Assembly (NCBI RefSeq): GCF_036346105.1
Contig: NZ_CP107811.1
Span: 6,529,501 to 6,593,500, forward strand
Length of the DNA stretch: 64,000 bases
Direction of reading: 5' to 3'
Source: Streptomyces sp. NBC_00539
Lineage (GTDB): Bacteria > Actinomycetota > Actinomycetes > Streptomycetales > Streptomycetaceae
Shown: piece after piece, positions 31,353 to 40,148 of the stretch
Layout: every line of letters begins with the position of its first letter
Numbering within the stretch: position 1 is the stretch's first letter
Notes under the pieces: model-generated
What the model saw: only the letters and a program-made list of their open reading frames with translations
Database searches by the model: none
Told to the model about the DNA's origin: nothing
Made by a program: the position numbers and the translations under genes

Positions 31353-32624
31353 ATGACCACGACCCACTTCGGCGAGCCCCGTAGCGCGCCCACACGCCAC
31401 CCGCTGCACCACGCCGGCTACCGGCATCTGCTCGCCGCCACGGCGGTGAGCAAGCTGGGCAGTTCGATCAGCGCCCTGGCGATTCCTCTGGTTGCCATCG
31501 TGGCACTGCGGAGCAGCGCGGGCGAGGTCGGCCTGCTGGCGATGCTCGGCACACTGGCGTTCCTGCTCGTCGGACTTCCCTGCGGTGCCTGGGTGGACCG
31601 GATGAGGCGGCGCCCGGTGATGATCGCGGCCGATCTGTTCCGGGCCGCCCTGCTGCTTTCCGTTCCGGTCACCTGGGCCTTCGGCGCCCTGACGATCGGG
31701 CAGCTGTATGCCGTGGTCCTGCTGGCGGGCACGGCCACCGTCTTCTACGACGTCGCCGCGCAGAGCCACTTGCCGGAACTGGCCGGCCGTGACGGGCTCA
31801 CCCGCGCCAACTCGCTGCTGGTGACGATCGACGCCGTGGCTCAGATCGGCGGCCGGAGCGCGGCCGGATTCCTCATCGCCCTGTTGTCGGCACCGGCGGC
31901 GATCCTGCTCGATGCGGTCAGCTACCTCGGCTCGGCGCTGTGCCTGGCGCGGATACGCCGGCCGGAGCCGGCGCCCGGGGCCGCCGAGCGCGGCCGTCTG
32001 CTCGCGGACGTGCGCGAAGGCGTACGGTTCGTCTTCGGCCATCCGCTGCTGCGGGCGGTTGCGGCCGCGGGCGCCTGCACCAACGTGTCGATCCAGGTGT
32101 GCCAGACCGTACTTCCCCTCGTGCTGGTCCGGGAGCTGGCTCTTCCCGGCTTCGCCGTCGGCTTGTTCCTCGCCACGGGCGGAGTGGGGATACTGCTCGG
32201 CTCGCTCGCGGCCCGCCCGCTGTGCGGACGGCTCGGCCCCGGGCGCGTCCTCGGCTTCCTCGGGCTGGCCATCGCCCCCGCAGGGGTGACGATCGCGCTG
32301 GTCGACCGGGGGCCGGCCCTCTGGGTGGCCGCCGTCGGCTGGCTGCTCACCACGTTCAAGGTGGGCGTCGACAACGTGCTCAAGGTCAGTCTGCGCCAAA
32401 GCCTCACCCCCGACCGGCTGCTCGGCCGGATGAACGCCACCCTGCGCATGGTCCTGACCGGCTCCCTGGCCGTCGGAGCCGCCCTGGCCGGCGTGCTCGG
32501 CGAACTGGTCTCCACCCGCGCCGCCCTGTGGGCCGGGGCCGTCGGTCTTGCTCTCGCCTGGCTGCCGATCATGTGCTCGCCCGTGCGCAGACTGCGCGAG
32601 ATGCCGGCGCCGCTACCGCAATGA
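31353..32624 (+). CDS. MFS transporter (efflux type)
   Basis: 423-aa membrane protein with about 12 spans. MFS landmarks include H-H-A-G-Y-R-H-L-L-A-A-T before TM1, G-A-W-V-D-R-M-R-R-R-P-V in loop 2-3 near residue 80, and N-S-L-L-V-T near 150, typical of the enterobactin/macrolide exporter-like branch. Start ATG at 31353 is chosen because it directly precedes the conserved N-terminus; 31323 is possible and neither has a good ribosome binding site. Divergent ArsR-type regulator indicates ligand-induced expression. Substrate unknown. Confidence 0.88.
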   Translation: MTTTHFGEPRSAPTRHPLHHAGYRHLLAATAVSKLGSSISALAIPLVAIVALRSSAGEVGLLAMLGTLAFLLVGLPCGAWVDRMRRRPVMIAADLFRAALLLSVPVTWAFGALTIGQLYAVVLLAGTATVFYDVAAQSHLPELAGRDGLTRANSLLVTIDAVAQIGGRSAAGFLIALLSAPAAILLDAVSYLGSALCLARIRRPEPAPGAAERGRLLADVREGVRFVFGHPLLRAVAAAGACTNVSIQVCQTVLPLVLVRELALPGFAVGLFLATGGVGILLGSLAARPLCGRLGPGRVLGFLGLAIAPAGVTIALVDRGPALWVAAVGWLLTTFKVGVDNVLKVSLRQSLTPDRLLGRMNATLRMVLTGSLAVGAALAGVLGELVSTRAALWAGAVGLALAWLPIMCSPVRRLREMPAPLPQ

Positions 32625-32739
32625 ACGACCGCCCCGGCCGCTCCCACCGCCCCGCGACGACGTGCGGAGCGCCTCACTCCGCCGTTCCGGCGACTGCGTC
32701 ATCATGAAATCCCGTCAGCACCTGCGGAAAGGACCGGAC

Positions 32740-34191
32740 ATGTCGAGGCCGCGGATGGGAGAGGGCGTACTGCGCCGCAAGCCGATCGAGCACATCGACG
32801 AGACCGAGGGCGCCCCCAGCGAGCAGCTCACGCGGACCCTCGGCCTGTGGCAGCTCACCGCGATCGGCGTCGGCGGCATCATCGGCGCAGGCATCTTCAC
32901 GCTCGCCGGCACGGTCGCCAACGGCATCGCGGGGCCGGCCGTACTGGTCTCCTTCCTCATCGCCGGCGTGGCCAGCGCCGCGGCCGCCTTCTCGTACGCG
33001 GAGTTCGCCGGCCTGATCCCGAAGGCAGGCTCCGCCTACACCTACGGGTACGCGGTTCTCGGTGAGCTGGCGGGCTGGTTCATCGGCTGGGACCTGCTGC
33101 TGGAATACACGGCCATCGTCGCCGTCGTCGCCATCGGCATCTCCGGCTACTTCAACTTCCTCCTCACGGACACCGGCGCGGGCCTGCCGACCTGGATGCT
33201 CGGCGCACCGGGGACGGGGGAGGGCCACCGCTTCGACCTCATCGCCGCCGCGCTCTGTCTGTTCACCGCCTACCTGCTCAACCTCGGCATGAAGAACGCC
33301 GCGCGCTTCGAGACGGTCGTCGTCGTGCTCAAGGTGCTGGTCGTCCTGCTCGTCATCATCGTCGGCTTCTTCCACATCAACACCGACAACTACACCCCCT
33401 TCTTCCCGTTCGGAGTGGGAGGCGCCTTCACCGGGGCGGCCACCGTCTTCTTCGCCGTCTTCGGATACGACGCGATGAGCACGGCGGCGGAGGAGTCCAA
33501 GGACGCGCAGCGCCACATGCCCAGGGCGATCATCTACTCGCTCGCCATCGCCATGGTGCTGTACGTCCTCGCGTGCCTGGTCCTGACAGGTATGCAGCAC
33601 TACACGGAGATCGACCCGGAGAGCGGGTTCTCCAGCGCCTTCAAGTCCGTGGGGCTCGGCGCGTTCGCCGATGTGATCGCCGTCGGGGCGATCATCGGCA
33701 TCCTCACGGTGATGTTCACGTTCATGCTCGGTGTCACGCGCGTGTGGTTCTCCATGAGCCGCGACGGACTGCTGCCCCACTGGTTCGCCAAGACGCACCC
33801 GACCCGGCACGTCCCGACCCGCGTCACCTGGATCGTAGGCGCAGCATCGGCCGCCATCGCGGGCTTCGTGCCGATCGGCGCGGCCGCGGAGCTGACCAAC
33901 ATCGGCATCCTGCTCGCTTTCGCGGTCGTGTGCACTGCCGTCATCGTGCTCCGGTACCGCCGTCCCGACCTGCCGCGGCAGTTCCGCGCACCCTTCATGC
34001 CCGTCACGCCCGCCATCGGTGTGGTCGCCTCCATCTGGCTCATCACCTATCTCCAGGTGCAGACGTGGATCCGGTTCGTGGTCTGGTTCCTGATCGGGCT
34101 GGTCATCTACTTCGGCTATTCCTACCGGAACTCGGGCCTCGCCAAGGCCGCCCGCGAGGGCTCTGCGAACGGGCCGGCCGGCACCGTCTGA
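32740..34191 (+). CDS. APC amino acid permease (CAT/YfnA-like)
   Basis: 483 aa, about 12 transmembrane spans. Substrate-binding motif G-V-G-G-I-I-G-A-G-I-F near residue 46, P-K-A-G-S-A-Y-T-Y-G-Y near 92, F-A-V-F-G-Y-D-A-M-S-T-A-A-E-E near 240, and the long cationic amino acid transporter-like arrangement support a proton-coupled amino acid importer. ATG at 32740 has GGAAAGGA 6-7 bases upstream; the in-frame ATG at 32704 does not. Followed by a strong bidirectional terminator before the convergent peptidase gene. Confidence 0.9.
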   Translation: MSRPRMGEGVLRRKPIEHIDETEGAPSEQLTRTLGLWQLTAIGVGGIIGAGIFTLAGTVANGIAGPAVLVSFLIAGVASAAAAFSYAEFAGLIPKAGSAYTYGYAVLGELAGWFIGWDLLLEYTAIVAVVAIGISGYFNFLLTDTGAGLPTWMLGAPGTGEGHRFDLIAAALCLFTAYLLNLGMKNAARFETVVVVLKVLVVLLVIIVGFFHINTDNYTPFFPFGVGGAFTGAATVFFAVFGYDAMSTAAEESKDAQRHMPRAIIYSLAIAMVLYVLACLVLTGMQHYTEIDPESGFSSAFKSVGLGAFADVIAVGAIIGILTVMFTFMLGVTRVWFSMSRDGLLPHWFAKTHPTRHVPTRVTWIVGAASAAIAGFVPIGAAAELTNIGILLAFAVVCTAVIVLRYRRPDLPRQFRAPFMPVTPAIGVVASIWLITYLQVQTWIRFVVWFLIGLVIYFGYSYRNSGLAKAAREGSANGPAGTV

Positions 34192-34223
34192 ACCCAGGGA
34201 GGCGGCACGTCCGCGCCGGACAC

Positions 34224-34263
34224 GCGCACGGCGCCACCCGGAGGACCGGGCGGCGCCGTGCGC
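34224..34263. terminator. bidirectional hairpin terminator
   Basis: GCGCACGGCGCC pairs with GGCGCCGTGCGC, continuing after one mismatch with CCCGG/CCGGG around a 4-base loop; about 17 bp in total between convergent genes. Confidence 0.8.
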
Positions 34264-34286
34264 GACGGCGGTGAGCCGTCCGGTGG

Positions 34287-35672
34287 TCAGTAGTGTCGGC
34301 TCTCCCGCGCCAGGGCCGGCACGAAGCGTGCGGCGTCGATGGTGCCGAGACCGGTCGCCATGTCGTAGCCGTTGACCGCGGTGTAGCCGGTCACGCCCGC
34401 ATAGCTGTTGTTCGTGCCGTCGTTGACGTCGACGAGGCCGCTCGACGGCTTGTAGCGCTCGTCCTTGTAGAGGGAGTACAGGGCTTCGTTGAGGTTTCCG
34501 ATCCGGCGGCCGGCCGCCTGGTCGGCGAGGGCGACGATGCCGGAGAACAGCGGCGCGGCCTCGCTGGTGCCGCCGGACACGTCCCAGCCGACCGCGGTCG
34601 GGTCGTAGCTGGAGTACACCCACGCCCCGCCGTTGACGGCGGCGGCCATCGAGATGTCGGGGGTGCCGCGCCGATTGCCGACGACGCCGCGGACGCCGTT
34701 TTGGAACGCGGGCCGCTCGAAGACGTGCGACTGGCCGCCGCCGCCCGCTCCGTTGTCGTTGTAGACGCTCTCGGGGCTGAGGCGGTTGCCCTTGTCGTCG
34801 AGGTGCAGCTGGGTGCCGCCGATCGAGGTGACCAGCGGGTCGGAGGAGGGCCAGGAGTTGACGCGCTCGTGGTAGTAGCCGCTGCCGTCCGCCGTGCTGT
34901 CCGTGGCGCCGCCGTCGCCGGAGGAAGCCAGCACGGTGACCCCGTGCGCCGCTGCGGCCTTGAAGGCGTACCGCAGGTCCTTCAGGCTGGAGAAGTCACC
35001 CTTGTCGAAGCCCGGGAAGGTGTTCTCGGTCGCGCCGAAGCTCTGGGTGATGACGTCGCCGATGCCCCGGTCGATCAGGGACTTCTCGGCCGACATCATC
35101 TCGGGGAAGCCGGTGACGCCCTCGGTCTCCGCCACCGCCGTCTCCACCAGCACGATCTTGGCGTCCGGCGCCATGGCGTGGGCCATTTCGACGTCGAGCG
35201 TGGACTCGCCGGCCCAGCCGGTCATGTCGGCGTTCTTCGGGTCCCAGGCCGGGACGTTGCCCCACTTGACCACCTGGACCTTGCTGCTGGGTATGCCGAA
35301 CTGCTTGCTGTACACGTCGAGGTCGTGCTGGATCGTCGGTGAGCCGAACGAGTCCACGATCACGATGGTCCGGCCCTTGCCGGTGATGCCGGCCTTGTAG
35401 AGCGGGTCCAGGTGGTACGCCTGGCGGTACTGCAGCGGTCCGTAGCAGGCGATCTTCCACTTCGCCTGGCACTGCTCCGTGGACAGCGGGCTGCCGACGG
35501 CGCGGACCAACTGGTGTCCGGCCACGGCCGGAACGGGCTTGACCTGCCGGCCGGCGACGGGGGCGGCCGAGGCGGCCCCGCTCACAGGAGTGGCGACCAG
35601 GGCCGCGGAGGCGAGGGCGGTGGCCCCTGCCGCGGCGGCCACGGCGCGGAGCCGGGGGCGAGGTATGCGCAT
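34287..35672 (-). CDS. secreted S53 (sedolisin) serine-carboxyl peptidase
   Basis: 461 aa. Signal peptide residues 1-38. Catalytic features of family S53: Glu156 and Asp160 in G-E-S-T-L-D, oxyanion Asp253 in S-S-G-D-G-G-A, and Ser370 in S-G-G-T-S-E-A-A-P. The final region carries D-V-N-D-G-T-N-N near residue 420, likely the Ca-binding site. The approximately 190-residue prodomain usual in sedolisins is absent; the catalytic domain starts near residue 73 (A-C-Y-G-P-L-Q-Y-R-Q-A-Y). AAGGAG precedes the ATG at 35672. An acid-active extracellular endopeptidase is the family expectation. Confidence 0.9.
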   Translation of the reverse strand: MRIPRPRLRAVAAAAGATALASAALVATPVSGAASAAPVAGRQVKPVPAVAGHQLVRAVGSPLSTEQCQAKWKIACYGPLQYRQAYHLDPLYKAGITGKGRTIVIVDSFGSPTIQHDLDVYSKQFGIPSSKVQVVKWGNVPAWDPKNADMTGWAGESTLDVEMAHAMAPDAKIVLVETAVAETEGVTGFPEMMSAEKSLIDRGIGDVITQSFGATENTFPGFDKGDFSSLKDLRYAFKAAAAHGVTVLASSGDGGATDSTADGSGYYHERVNSWPSSDPLVTSIGGTQLHLDDKGNRLSPESVYNDNGAGGGGQSHVFERPAFQNGVRGVVGNRRGTPDISMAAAVNGGAWVYSSYDPTAVGWDVSGGTSEAAPLFSGIVALADQAAGRRIGNLNEALYSLYKDERYKPSSGLVDVNDGTNNSYAGVTGYTAVNGYDMATGLGTIDAARFVPALARESRHY

Positions 35673-35899
35673 GAGTGCTCCTTGTGTGGGGTGGAGCCGC
35701 ATTGACGGCTCCCGTGATCCCATCGGGAGGTCATGCACAGGACAAGGAGCTTTGTCGCTTGATGCCGAACGCTTTGCCTGCCCGGCAATCCTTTGTCGCT
35801 TCCTGACCGAATCATGGGCGGTGTCCCACGACGGATCTGCGACGGGGGCACCGCCTGCCGCCATTCCGACGCGTGCGCCCCACTCGACGACAGCCCCCG

Positions 35900-36613
35900 C
35901 TAGCCGGGCCTCACGCAGAACTCGTTGCCGTCGGGGTCGAGCATCAGTACCCGGGCGCCGTCGTCCTCACCGGTGTGCCTCGCGCCGAGGGAGATCAGAC
36001 GGTCGACCTCCGCCGCCCGGTCCGCGCCGGCGGGGAGCGCCAGTTCGAAGAACAGCCTGTTCGTGCCCGCCTTCGGTGCGACCGGCGGGCCACCCCAGGT
36101 GATCTTGCTACCGCCGTCCGGCGATTGGATCGCGGTCTCCTGGTCCTGGTCCCAGACCAGCGGCCACCCCAGCGCCTCGCTCCAGAAGTAACCGACCTCT
36201 TGCGTACCGTCGCAGGCCAGCGCTCCGATGAAGCCGGTTCCGGCGAGGAACTTGTTGCCCGCCGCGATGACGCAGAACTCGTTGCCGTCCGGGTCCGCGA
36301 GCACGACGTGCCCCTCTTCCGGGAGTTGGCCCACGTCGACGTGTTTCCCGCCGAGCTCCAGCGCCCTGGCCACCGTCTGCCCCTGATCCTCCGGGGAGGT
36401 GCTCGTCAGGTCGAAGTGGGCCCGGTTCCGGACGGTCTTCGGCTCCTCGCTCGGCAGGAAACGGATGCGGAACCCGGTGGCGTCGGGGGGCAGGATCGTG
36501 ACGCCGCCGTCCGGACCGTGGGCCGGCTCCCAGCCGAGGACCCCGGACCAGAACCGAGCCAGGTCCGACGGGCGGGTCGCATGGAAACAGATCGCGAACA
36601 GCTGACTGGTCAT
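35900..36613 (-). CDS. VOC-superfamily (glyoxalase-like) protein, two domains
   Basis: 237 aa made of two vicinal-oxygen-chelate halves (about 1-118 and 125-235). Each ends with the same D-P-D-G-N-E-F-C-V signature, and each begins with a W-S-x-x-L-G-W segment. Such tandem proteins include resistance proteins and dioxygenase-like enzymes, but many have no known substrate. ATG at 36613. Cytoplasmic. Its neighbours give no functional hint. Confidence 0.88.
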   Translation of the reverse strand: MTSQLFAICFHATRPSDLARFWSGVLGWEPAHGPDGGVTILPPDATGFRIRFLPSEEPKTVRNRAHFDLTSTSPEDQGQTVARALELGGKHVDVGQLPEEGHVVLADPDGNEFCVIAAGNKFLAGTGFIGALACDGTQEVGYFWSEALGWPLVWDQDQETAIQSPDGGSKITWGGPPVAPKAGTNRLFFELALPAGADRAAEVDRLISLGARHTGEDDGARVLMLDPDGNEFCVRPG

Positions 36614-36742
36614 ACCCCGTGCATCTCCGATCCACTGACGGTCGCCACGGGACCTCGCCCCCGCGGCGACCGCAGCCTAGGGGTGGCCGTGCGGCGCCCG
36701 CATCCGAATTCCCGGCGCCGGGCGGTGCGCCCGGCGGGAGGA

Positions 36743-37087
36743 ATGAACACGCTCGGACGTGGGCAGCCGCCGACCGTGACCTCGAAACCCGGGCCGCCCA
36801 CCACCCGCGACGGGCACTACGTCGTCATCGACGGCCGCCGCTGGCGAGCCACCGACCCCGCCGTCCCCGCCGAGGCCGGTGCACGCCTGCGCGCCCACCT
36901 GATGGACGCCCGGCGCGCGGTCGCCGCCGCCCGTCGTGCCGAAGACCCCCGGGCCGAGCGCGCCGCCCGGGACCGGGTCCAGGTGGCGAAGACGGCGCTG
37001 GGGGAGCGTGGCGTCCCGTGGTGGGAGCAGAGCGACGAGGAACGGCGTGCCCGATGGGAGCAGGGCTTGGCCTCGCTCGACGCGTGA
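36743..37087 (+). CDS. hypothetical small basic protein
   Basis: About 114 aa. Core: H-Y-V-V-I-D-G-R-R-W-R-A-T-D-P-A-V-P, then an Arg/Ala-rich helix, V-Q-V-A-K-T-A-L-G-E-R-G-V-P-W-W-E-Q-S and R-R-A-R-W-E-Q-G-L. Homologs in Streptomyces are sometimes labelled biopolymer transporter Tol, but no membrane segment or Tol motif is visible, so that name is not supported here. Start uncertain: ATG 36743 touches a GGGAGGA signal; GTG 36776 is an alternative. Confidence 0.65.
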   Translation: MNTLGRGQPPTVTSKPGPPTTRDGHYVVIDGRRWRATDPAVPAEAGARLRAHLMDARRAVAAARRAEDPRAERAARDRVQVAKTALGERGVPWWEQSDEERRARWEQGLASLDA

Positions 37088-37163
37088 ACCGGGGTCCGAC
37101 GTGGCACACGCCGTGTTGCGGGCCGGGCGGCGCCCGGCCATGGCGTGAGGTGGAAAGCCCGCT

Positions 37164-37667
37164 CTACGTGTTGAGCCACCAGATGGCCGCATTGAGCGCC
37201 GCGGCGAAGGCCACCCATGCCACGTACGGGCCGAGCAGGAGCGCCGCCGCGCGATCGAGCCGGTGGAAGAGCACCGACGTGACCCCGACCGCGCCCAGCA
37301 GCAGCCCGATGTCCAGGAGGGCGAGCCCGAACTGCCCGGCGCCGAAGAAGAGCGGGGTCCAGGCAAGGTTCAGAACCAACTGCACCCACCACCAGACGAG
37401 TGCCGATCGCACCCTCGGGCGGTTGGGGTGGCGCCAGACCAGCCAGGCCCCCACCGCGATCAAGGCGTACAAGAGCGTCCACACCGGACCGAAGAGCCAC
37501 GCCGGCGGTGCCCACGAGGGCTTCTCCAGCGACGAGTAGACCTGACCCGCGTCGGCCGCGGCGAGCGCGCCGAGGGCCGCCACGCCGTACGTCACGACGA
37601 GGAAGGCGGCGAGCGCCCCCCAGCTGCCGGCGCCCCTTCCTCGTTTCGGTGTCGCGGTTGCTGCCAC
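37164..37667 (-). CDS. tspO: TspO/MBR family membrane protein
   Basis: 167 aa with five transmembrane helices. TspO signatures are clear: K-P-S-W-A-P-P-A-W-L-F-G-P-V-W-T-L-L-Y near residue 50, N-L-A-W-T-P-L-F-F-G near 100, and W-V-A-F-A-A-A-L-N-A-A-I-W near 150. The family binds porphyrins and other ligands and is linked to stress and tetrapyrrole handling. GTG start at 37667 follows GGGGAG. Same strand as the next small membrane gene and the nsrR-hmp pair upstream, separated by 160 bases or more. Confidence 0.93.
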   Translation of the reverse strand: MAATATPKRGRGAGSWGALAAFLVVTYGVAALGALAAADAGQVYSSLEKPSWAPPAWLFGPVWTLLYALIAVGAWLVWRHPNRPRVRSALVWWWVQLVLNLAWTPLFFGAGQFGLALLDIGLLLGAVGVTSVLFHRLDRAAALLLGPYVAWVAFAAALNAAIWWLNT

Positions 37668-37829
37668 GGCTTACTCCCCGACGGTCTCGACGGCCTCTGG
37701 CGTGCGGAACGGCAGGGCGGACGGGCCCACCGCACCGCTCGTGTCCCACGCCTTGTCTTCCGTTCCCCCACGGCCTTCGGATGCACCGTCGTCCTTCGTC
37801 CCGCAGCCCTGGTGCGGCCGGGGTGGTGC

Positions 37830-38258
37830 TCAGGGCATCAGCGTGGCCGTGCCCAGCGCGAGGAGGGTGAGGGCCTTGGCCACCTCGCAGGCCACGTAGA
37901 GCAGGTGTGCCCGCGAAAGGGGGACCTCTTCCCCGGCCAGCACCCGGTCGGAACGGCGGTCGAGGGCGGGCCTGACACCGGCCAGCTGGACCACCAGCAG
38001 TGCGGCGGCGAGAGAAGTCAGGACCACCACGGCCGTCGACGGGGCGCCGACGGTGACCGCCGCGATAACGACCACGGCCAGCACGGCCTCGACCCGGTTG
38101 AGCGCACGGAAGACGAGACGGCCGATGCCGAGGCCGATGCGCACGCTCACGTCGGGGGCCCGGAATTTGAGCGGCGCCTCAAGGAAGGAGATGGCCAGCA
38201 CCATCCCGAGCCAGACGAAGACGGCCGCGGCGGCCACGGCCGCCCAAGCGGTGTTCAC
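37830..38258 (-). CDS. four-helix hypothetical membrane protein
   Basis: 142 aa. Four hydrophobic segments (about 4-28, 55-75, 77-95, 118-140). F-L-E-A-P-L-K-F-R-A-P near residue 25 and R-A-H-L-L-Y-V-A-C-E-V near 116 are its most distinctive stretches. AAGGAGGAACGC precedes the GTG at 38258. It lies 67 bases downstream of the flavohemoglobin gene on the same strand and may be its operon partner. No family name is assigned with confidence. Confidence 0.72.
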   Translation of the reverse strand: MNTAWAAVAAAAVFVWLGMVLAISFLEAPLKFRAPDVSVRIGLGIGRLVFRALNRVEAVLAVVVIAAVTVGAPSTAVVVLTSLAAALLVVQLAGVRPALDRRSDRVLAGEEVPLSRAHLLYVACEVAKALTLLALGTATLMP

Positions 38259-38325
38259 GCGTTCCTCCTTCTCGGTCCGGCCCCGTCAGGGGTGCGAGCC
38301 CCTTCCACGGCAACGGTCGCGGTTC

Positions 38326-39519
38326 TCACCGACCCAGCCAGAGGTCCGGGCCGAAGACCTCGTAGTGGATCCGCTCCGCAGGCACACCTCGCCGCAGGAG
38401 GTCACCACGTACCGCACGCATGAACGGCAGCGGCCCGCACAGGTAGGCGGTCACGTCCCCGGGAAGTTCCAGCCCGCTCACGTCGGCGTGGCCGGCCGTC
38501 GCCTCGGGTGCCCGGTCACCGGGGACCTCGTACCACAGGTGCAGGCGGGCGTCCGGCAGCGCCCGCAACAGGCGGAGCTGCTCCTCGCGGTGCGCGTGGT
38601 CGGCGGGGGAGCGGTCGGCGTGGACCGCGATGACGCGGCGGCCGGAACCGGTGGAGGCCAGGTGGCCGAGTACCGCCAGCATGGGTGTGTTGCCGATCCC
38701 CGCCGACGCCAGCAGCAGGGGGCCGTCGCCTTCCGGCAGGGTCATGTCGCCGAACGGCGCCGACACGGTCAGCGCGTCGCCCGGCCGGGCGTGCGCGTGG
38801 AGCCGGGACGAGACCTCGCCGTCCGGCCCCGCCCCGCCGCGGACGCGCTTGACGCTGATCCGCCAGAGGGGCCGTCCGGGGGCGGCGGAGAGGCTGTACT
38901 GGCGTATCTGCCGGGCCCCGTCGGGGAGTTCGGTCCGGACGCTGACGTACTGCCCGGGCTTGAACGGTGCGGCCGGCCGGCCGTCCCCGGGGCGGAGGAG
39001 GAAGGAGACGACATCGGGCGTCTCCTGCCGCCGCTCGGCGATCTCCATGCGCTGCCAGACCTCGCCCTCAGCGGTGCCGGCCTCCTGGTAGAGGCGGGCC
39101 TCGACGGCGATCAGCGCGTTGGCCATCAGCCAGTAGACCTCGTCCCATGCCGAGGCGACCTCGTCGGTGACCGCGTCACCGAGCACCTCGGCGATCGCCG
39201 CGAAGAGGTGCCGGTGGACGGTCTTGTACTGGTCGGAGGCGATGCCCAGCGAGGCGTGCTTGTGCGCGATCCGGGCGAGCATCGCGTCGGGGCGGGCGTC
39301 CGGCTCCTCCAGCAGCATGCCCGCGAACGCCGCGATGGAGCCGGCCAGCGCCTTCTGCTGCTCCCCGCTCGCCTGGTTGCCCCGGTTGAACACGTCGTGC
39401 AGGAGCTCGGGACGGGCGGCGAAGAGGTTCCGGTAGAACAGCTCGGTGATGTCACCGATCGCGGCTCCGACCGCCGGGAGGGTGGCCCGGACGACGGGGG
39501 TGGACTGCGCGGAGAGCAC
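38326..39519 (-). CDS. hmp: flavohemoglobin (nitric oxide dioxygenase)
   Basis: 397 aa, normal length for Hmp. Globin domain 1-140 (F-N-R-G-N-Q with the proximal His in H-K-H-A-S-L-G near residue 86), FAD domain 150-255 (R-Q-Y-S-L-S at about 207) and NAD domain 265-395 (A-S-A-G-I-G-N-T-P-M near 277; Y-L-C-G-P-L-P-F-M near 365). It oxidises NO to nitrate using O2 and NAD(P)H. GAGGAGTCGCA precedes the GTG at 39519. It sits 79 bases downstream of nsrR with an NsrR-like half site in its promoter. Confidence 0.94.
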   Translation of the reverse strand: MLSAQSTPVVRATLPAVGAAIGDITELFYRNLFAARPELLHDVFNRGNQASGEQQKALAGSIAAFAGMLLEEPDARPDAMLARIAHKHASLGIASDQYKTVHRHLFAAIAEVLGDAVTDEVASAWDEVYWLMANALIAVEARLYQEAGTAEGEVWQRMEIAERRQETPDVVSFLLRPGDGRPAAPFKPGQYVSVRTELPDGARQIRQYSLSAAPGRPLWRISVKRVRGGAGPDGEVSSRLHAHARPGDALTVSAPFGDMTLPEGDGPLLLASAGIGNTPMLAVLGHLASTGSGRRVIAVHADRSPADHAHREEQLRLLRALPDARLHLWYEVPGDRAPEATAGHADVSGLELPGDVTAYLCGPLPFMRAVRGDLLRRGVPAERIHYEVFGPDLWLGR

Positions 39520-39535
39520 TGCGACTCCTCAGTGG

Positions 39536-39546
39536 TATTTCATCTT
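39536..39546 (-). promoter_or_regulatory. NsrR-like half site upstream of hmp
   Basis: On the minus strand AAGATGAAATA matches the AAGATG core of known NsrR half sites. It lies 17 bases from the hmp start codon. Confidence 0.45.
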
Positions 39547-39598
39547 CGTGTTTACGGGTGCGACTCGCCCCGGCCGCGGCGGGTGCTTGAGGGCGGGG

Positions 39599-40039
39599 CT
39601 ACTTCGGCGGCGGTCCGACCAGGGCCATCAGTACCGGCCCGGTGGGCGAGGTGACGAGCTCGGCCACGGTGATCGGGTCGAGCGCGGCGTAGAACGCCTT
39701 CTGGGCCTCGCGCAGCGCGTGCCGCAGCCGGCAGGCCCCGCGCAGGGGGCAGGGCGGGTCGTCGCAGGACACCACCTCGTCCTCCCCTTCGAGCTGCCGC
39801 ACCAGCCAGCCCACCGATGCGTGCCGGCCCATGGCGGTCAGGGCGAGCCCTCCGCCCCGGCCGCGCCGGGCCTCGACCACACCGAGGTGCTGCAGGCGTG
39901 TGATCGCCTTCGCCGCGTGCGTGTGCCGCACGTCCATGGCCTCGGCCACCTCGCGGGTGGTGAGCACCTCATCGGTGGCACAGACCGCCAGACGCATCAC
40001 GGATCGCAGCGCCAGGTCGGTGAACTTCGTCAGTCGCAC
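39599..40039 (-). CDS. nsrR: Rrf2-family NO-sensing repressor NsrR
   Basis: 146 aa. Rrf2 winged helix (M-R-L-T-K-F-T-D-L-A-L-R-S-V-M-R-L-A, then T-T-R-E-V-A-E-A-M near 28) and the iron-sulfur Cys triad C-D-D-P-P-C-P-L-R-G-A-C near residues 92-103. The cluster reacts with NO and releases DNA. GTG start at 40039. It reads toward hmp on the same strand; both upstream regions contain AAGATG-type half sites, so NsrR probably represses hmp and perhaps itself. Confidence 0.92.
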   Translation of the reverse strand: MRLTKFTDLALRSVMRLAVCATDEVLTTREVAEAMDVRHTHAAKAITRLQHLGVVEARRGRGGGLALTAMGRHASVGWLVRQLEGEDEVVSCDDPPCPLRGACRLRHALREAQKAFYAALDPITVAELVTSPTGPVLMALVGPPPK

Positions 40040-40053
40040 ACCGGGACGCTAAC

Positions 40054-40078
40054 AAACTCGCATCTTGGAGTCGTATTT
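40054..40078 (-). promoter_or_regulatory. NsrR-like half site upstream of nsrR
   Basis: Minus-strand AAGATGCGAGTTT (40054-40066) fits the AAGATGCNNTTT half-site pattern; AAA...TTT ends of 40054-40078 give weak dyad symmetry. Located 15 bases from the nsrR start. Confidence 0.45.
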
Positions 40079-40148
40079 GGGGGGTAGGTGGGGGCGCCCG
40101 GGCGGGGTTCCCAAGGGCGGGGCAAGGCGACCGGGCCTTCGGCGGGGG

